Under the pieces are notes generated by a model. The model saw only the letters and a list, made by a program, of their open reading frames with translations. It did no database searches and was not told the origin of the DNA. A DNA stretch of 64,000 nucleotides from NCBI GenBank assembly GCA_025266875.1, contig JALLLT010000007.1, forward strand, positions 868,001 to 932,000, written 5' to 3'. The DNA is from Fennellomyces sp. T-0311 (lineage: Eukaryota; Mucoromycota; Mucoromycetes; Mucorales; Lichtheimiaceae). The translations under genes and the position numbers were made by a program. Below are positions 59,956 through 64,000 of this stretch, piece by piece; within the stretch, counting starts at the first letter, position 1, and every line of letters starts with the position of its first letter.

Positions 59956-60117
59956 ATGAAAAAAAGTGCTAACGCTAGTCTATTCGTGCATGATGGTCGG
60001 TCCATCGAAAGCAGTAAAAGGAAGAAGCAAAGCAGCAGCGACGATCATGTGCGATTAATGGATCGAATACAGAAAATTTTGGCCGAGAAAGGCATCCAGT
60101 TTCCTCCAATGGAATAA
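59956..60117 (+). CDS. small ORF, 53 residues
   Basis: Encodes MKKSANASLFVHDGRSIESS followed by KRKKQSSSDDHVRLMDRIQK and ILAEKGIQFPPME. The composition looks protein-like (basic, then an amphipathic helix), and it lies alone between two genes on the same strand. It may be a genuine small protein or the last exon of a gene whose upstream exons I could not find in 59686-59955. No family recognised. Confidence 0.35.
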   Translation: MKKSANASLFVHDGRSIESSKRKKQSSSDDHVRLMDRIQKILAEKGIQFPPME

Positions 60118-60276
60118 TTCGGAAGACATGCTATGTATGATCCCGACCCTGGTGCCAGACAGCAGAAAAAGATACCCACGCACCTATCGTGCTTGTTTTG
60201 GCTTGGTGCATTTTTTATTCGTATATATAAAGTTAAATTTTCTTTTTTCCCCCTCTCTTTTGCCTTTTTGCCCATC

Positions 60277-62164
60277 ATGTTCAAGATATCCAACTATCTA
60301 CATGGCAATGACCTGGTCATCGCCATCAACAGTGCCGCCGGTCTCAGTATCTTTTTCTTTGGCGTAAGCACCTTTTTTTTATACCTCCGTACGCGTCACA
60401 TTCACACTCTTTTTGTCTGGTAGTATGACCAAGGTGTGATGAGCGGTGTCAACATTTCGCCCGACTACAAGACCACCATGGGTTTGTGGGAGAACGAAGC
60501 TTTGCTTGGCGGTATTGTTGCCGTCTACTACGCAGGCACCCTGATCGGTGCGCTGATGGGAGGCTATGTCGGTGACAAAATTGGTCGGATCAAGTGTGTC
60601 GTCGTTGGCTGCATATTCGCCTTGTTTGGTGCTGCGCTTCAAACTGCTGCTACAAATGTACCCTGGATGATCTGTTCTCGTATCATTACTGGTATTGGTA
60701 CCGGTCATCTGTAAGTTTCTTTACTCGCCTGCATGCATCATTGCTAACCTTAGAAATGTACAGGAATGCCATTGTTCCTGTATGGAGCGCTGAAACATCC
60801 CATTATACTTCGCGCGGCATGTTTATTGCAATGGAATTTACGCTTAACATCTTTGGTGTAGTCATTGCAGTAATGTATTAGTCATCTCAAAATCATTGAT
60901 ACGAATAATCTCATTATGTGTACAGTACTGGATTGCTTACGGTCTTCACAACTACGAGGGTGGCTTCCGCTGGCGATTCCCTATTGGATTCCAGATCATT
61001 CCATTGCTTGTTCTTTGCGTTGCTATCAATATCTTTCCAGAATCTCCCAGATGGCTGATCAAGAAGGGTCGCACCGAAGAAGCCCTGCACATTCTGGCTG
61101 CCTTGCGCGGTAATGGCGATGAGAATCATCCTAATGTTACACGAGAGTTTGAAGAAATCAAGGAGACCTTGTTGCTCGAAGAAAAGGAAGGTGGTGAGCC
61201 CAACTATTGGGATATGCTTTTCAAGTACGACGAGTTCAACATTCCCCGCCGTGTCCATTTATCCATCTGGCTCCAGATTATCCAGGAACTTACTGGTATC
61301 GGTGTTGTAAGTAAACCGCTCCCCCTATCTTAATCCAAATCGGGACTTTGCTAATCCTTTTTCTTACAGATTACTGTGTATGCTCCCGAAAGTTTTGCTA
61401 ATTCTGGATTTTCTGAACGAACCTCGCAACTGCTTTCTGGATTCAACAACATTTCATACATGCTTTGCACATTGGTCGCTGTCTTTACATTAGATCGATG
61501 GGGTCGTCGTTTCACATTGTTCTATGGTGCAGTATGTCAAGGTATCTCACTTATCCTGGTGGCTGTATTGACAAAGCCTGACCTCATGGCACAAAACCCA
61601 ACGGTAATAAAAATAAAATGGGGGTGTGTACATAAAAGAAACGGATCAGCTGACTTGTGCGTTCTCGAATTATAGGCCTATGGTGTCGCAAGCGCTGTGT
61701 TTATCTTTTGCTATACCGGTTTCTTTGGTATGACATGGCTTACTGTCCCATGGCTTTATCCCGTGGAGATCTATCCTTTGCGTGTCCGTGCCCGTGGTGG
61801 TGCATGGAGTGTTGTCGGATGGTCTATTGGCAACGCTGTCGTCATGGAAATAACTCCTCCTATGCTTGCCGGTATTGGTTGGGCTACCTTCCTCTTGTTT
61901 GGCGGTCTCAATTTCCTTGCCATTCCATTTGTCTGGGCACTTTACCCTGAGACCATGAACCTTACTTTGGAAGAACTTGATGTCATTTTCTCTACCCGGT
62001 CATTGCTGGTTTGGAACGCCGAAAAGGAACTGCGTGCAAAGGGCATTGATCCAAAGGACCCATTGGCAGGCATGGGAAAGGAACAGGAAAAAACTCAGGT
62101 TTCCGACTCGGCACAGGAGGGTTCGGCATCTTCGCAAGAAAAGAAAGTTGAAAACCTTGCCTAA
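60277..62164 (+). CDS. MFS hexose transporter (SP family)
   Basis: Predicted 527-residue plasma-membrane sugar porter in six exons (introns 60364-60423, 60711-60763, 60870-60925, 61307-61369, 61604-61675). Motifs: FFGYDQGVMSG in helix 1, GGYVGDKIGRIK after helix 2, SRIITGIGTGHLNAIVPVW in helix 4-5, FPESPRWLIKKGR after helix 6, LQIIQELTGIGVITVYAPE in helix 7, LDRWGRRFTLF after helix 8, WLYPVEIYPLRVRARGG after helix 10, and YPETMNLTLEELD after helix 12. The YDQGVMSG start and RVRARGG loop are typical of fungal hexose and related sugar transporters. The cytosolic tail is Ser/Gln/Glu-rich. Not close to the other sugar porter at 22754. Confidence 0.93.
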
Positions 62165-63416
62165 TATTTGCAGAATTTAGAAACAGCATCACTTTCTTGT
62201 GTCCCTATGTGTTACCCTGATTTCTTCTTTTTACCTTATTTTGTATGATTATCCCACAATTACCATTTATTCTCTTATTAACCACTTACGGATTGTGCTC
62301 ATTGCTTTTTTTTTATATTTTTTTGCTAATACACAAATGAACTTTATTTCGTTATCTTTCTTATATTTTCTCCTAGATACGACGCATAGAGAGGTACAAA
62401 AGTCCTAAAAAGCGCGGTGTAGTCAAGGCTCAGCATTTTGTATATTACTACCATTGGCTCATCTGCTTTGCAAGAAAGTCGACAATTGGCTAGACTAAAT
62501 TTGACATAACGCATCTCGTTGATCCAAATACGGCTTTTGATAACCCATATGACGATAACTGCAGCAGTTGGCATTTTGGTTAGTCTATCGCCAAGCCCAT
62601 CTATAGCTTAGATGGCACTACAAACAAAGGATAGCATGACGTCAAAACATTTGTAAGCTGTCGATGATGTGGTCGTTTCCATTTCACTTCTTGGCAAAAA
62701 TTACCAAGAGAGTATGGTTTGTAGAAACATTCTATCGTTTTTACACACACTTGGTCCGTAAGCTTCGTATATGGCAAAAGTACCTCGTACAATTGTGTCG
62801 CTTTGTACACGTCGGTCCTGACCGGCTCATCTACTACCCCGTGAACATGTTCGACTGCGCTAATGCAGAAATGCATGTCGTAATTGAGAATCTTCTCAAT
62901 CAGCAAGTGTCCATTCTTTTAGCTCCCACCCATTTCCCACCAGTCAAATAACCAGCATTGCGTAGCTACTATAGCATTGGTGGTCTGCATATTTTTTTTA
63001 AGTTCATGATATCTGTGGATGCTGCTTTTAAGAAAGGTTCATAGATCACAACACCTCCCACCTACTATGACGAAGCGCACATATTTGATCTAAACCAGGA
63101 AAATGGGCGCATTCTAATAAAAAAAAAAAGCACTGGCTTGTGTATTACACTAGAGTCATTTGTGCTTTGTATATTGAGTCGCCACCTTTGTGCTACCTGG
63201 GTCCCATCGTTGGTGCGCTCTGGAACTTACCAACGGAAAGTTTTTGGTACATTTCACGTCGCCGGTAATAATAGCTATAGTTTACCGGAGATCAAGTGGT
63301 TTCTAGAATATCTTTTCTCACTATATACGTATCCAAAAGGATGAGCACTATTACCCGGATCTTGGATTATCATATCAGACCCGCGGCTGTCGTTTAATTT
63401 AGGAATATGCTTATTT
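62165..63416. other. intergenic, no gene recognised
   Basis: Open frames of about 95-100 codons on both strands overlap at 62601-62951; neither has a recognisable motif and they cannot both be real. A plus-strand text near 63210-63300 (RSGTYQRKVFGTFHVAGNNS) looks protein-like but is isolated. Confidence 0.45.
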
Positions 63417-64000
63417 TTATCCCCAAAACTGCCTCGAGGAACTTTCAATATTACTAGTGTAGATTATGACGAGTGGTAATATAATTTTCTTTATATCAAT
63501 ACGATATTGATCTACATCGTATAGATCTAATAATGTTGCGGCACCATACAACTTCACTTGTTTTAACAAAATACGAGCTTTAGGGAACACCATTCCATAT
63601 GTGGATAGCATATAAAAGCGGTCGATCATTATTTCGGTCATCAACAGGCTTTTAGAAAGTGCTGAGGTCATTAAATCGTCAATGAAATAAGTCGTTTGGT
63701 GCATCATTGCAAAACAGGTTTTTACAATTGAAAACATGTGGCTATATCTCATGTCACATATATTCAGAGAACATCACGAGTCGCCAGACAATGTTATATG
63801 TAAAAAATAGTTTCGGCAACTTGAATCCATACATCTTGTATGACTTCATCATTTCTTGGAACGGTGCTTGTAAATGTGATAAAGACTTCGTGGGAACCAA
63901 TAGCTGCATGCGGATTTCCTCGTACTCGTTACAGACTGTGTAAAGTGCGCCAAAAGTCGGTGAATCTCCCATCTTGCTATTTTCTTGATGAACTTGAATG
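63417..64000 (-). pseudogene. partial, frameshifted conserved ORF running off the window
   Basis: The frame is open from the window end (IQVHQENSKMGDSPTFGALY, TVCNEYEEIRMQLLVPTKSL, SHLQAPFQEMMKSYKMYG) and then stops after FKLPKLFFTYNIV. A second frame picks up with TTYFIDDLMTSALSKSLLMT and VKLYGAATLLDLYDVDQYRI. The first text resembles ORFs found in many copies in Mucorales and mushroom genomes, often next to exonuclease-like transposon proteins; that is memory-based and unverified. The break between the two frames indicates a decayed copy. Confidence 0.45.

Noticed and set aside
62601..62951. Overlapping frames of about 100 codons on both strands
   Set aside because: Neither shows recognisable domains and they exclude each other.

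Overview
The window reads as nuclear DNA of a filamentous fungus, most likely Mucoromycota (Mucorales). Most conserved genes are split by short introns (about 41-81 nt) with GT..AG ends and CTAAC-like branch sites. One gene (ALG8) carries a U12-type AT-AC intron; established knowledge is that early-diverging fungi such as Rhizopus and Phycomyces kept the minor spliceosome while most Dikarya lost it. A WNK-type kinase, a Hook adaptor and an F-box/TPR/LRR protein fit the same lineage. Exon joins were worked out by hand; for every complete spliced gene the summed exon length is a multiple of three.

Layout. 1-4.5 kb: an MFS transporter cut by the window edge, a Tc1/mariner-type MITE, and a Cue2-like Smr endonuclease gene. 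4.9-17.6 kb is relic-rich: two broken HET-domain genes, a TIR element holding a LINE reverse-transcriptase tail, an intact gene of an unrecognised family plus two relics of it, two separate 138-bp tandem repeats, and a second copy of the MITE. 17.7-42.4 kb is a compact conserved island: germ-cell-less-like BTB protein, ALG8, sugar transporter, CDC37, (a 2.8-kb empty stretch), pirin, importin alpha, DUF218 protein, LITAF-like protein, WNK kinase, RPN12, ERV14 and a Hook protein. 43-54.9 kb is again accessory: two intact intronless HET-domain genes, an F-box/TPR/LRR gene, and relics of a HET gene, a Harbinger-type Myb/SANT gene and a PhoD-like phosphatase. 57.1-62.2 kb: a Uds1-domain coiled-coil protein, a 53-codon ORF and a hexose transporter. 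The end holds another relic running off the edge.

The core island genes are housekeeping functions: N-glycan assembly, Hsp90-kinase chaperoning, nuclear import, proteasome lid, ER export and endosome-dynein transport. They do not form one pathway. The accessory parts show repeated duplication and decay. Four HET copies or relics begin or lie in these parts, three share a conserved 5' leader, and the relics show many C-to-T/G-to-A changes. The strongest single observation is the AT-AC intron in ALG8; the most unusual gene content is the small HET-domain family.
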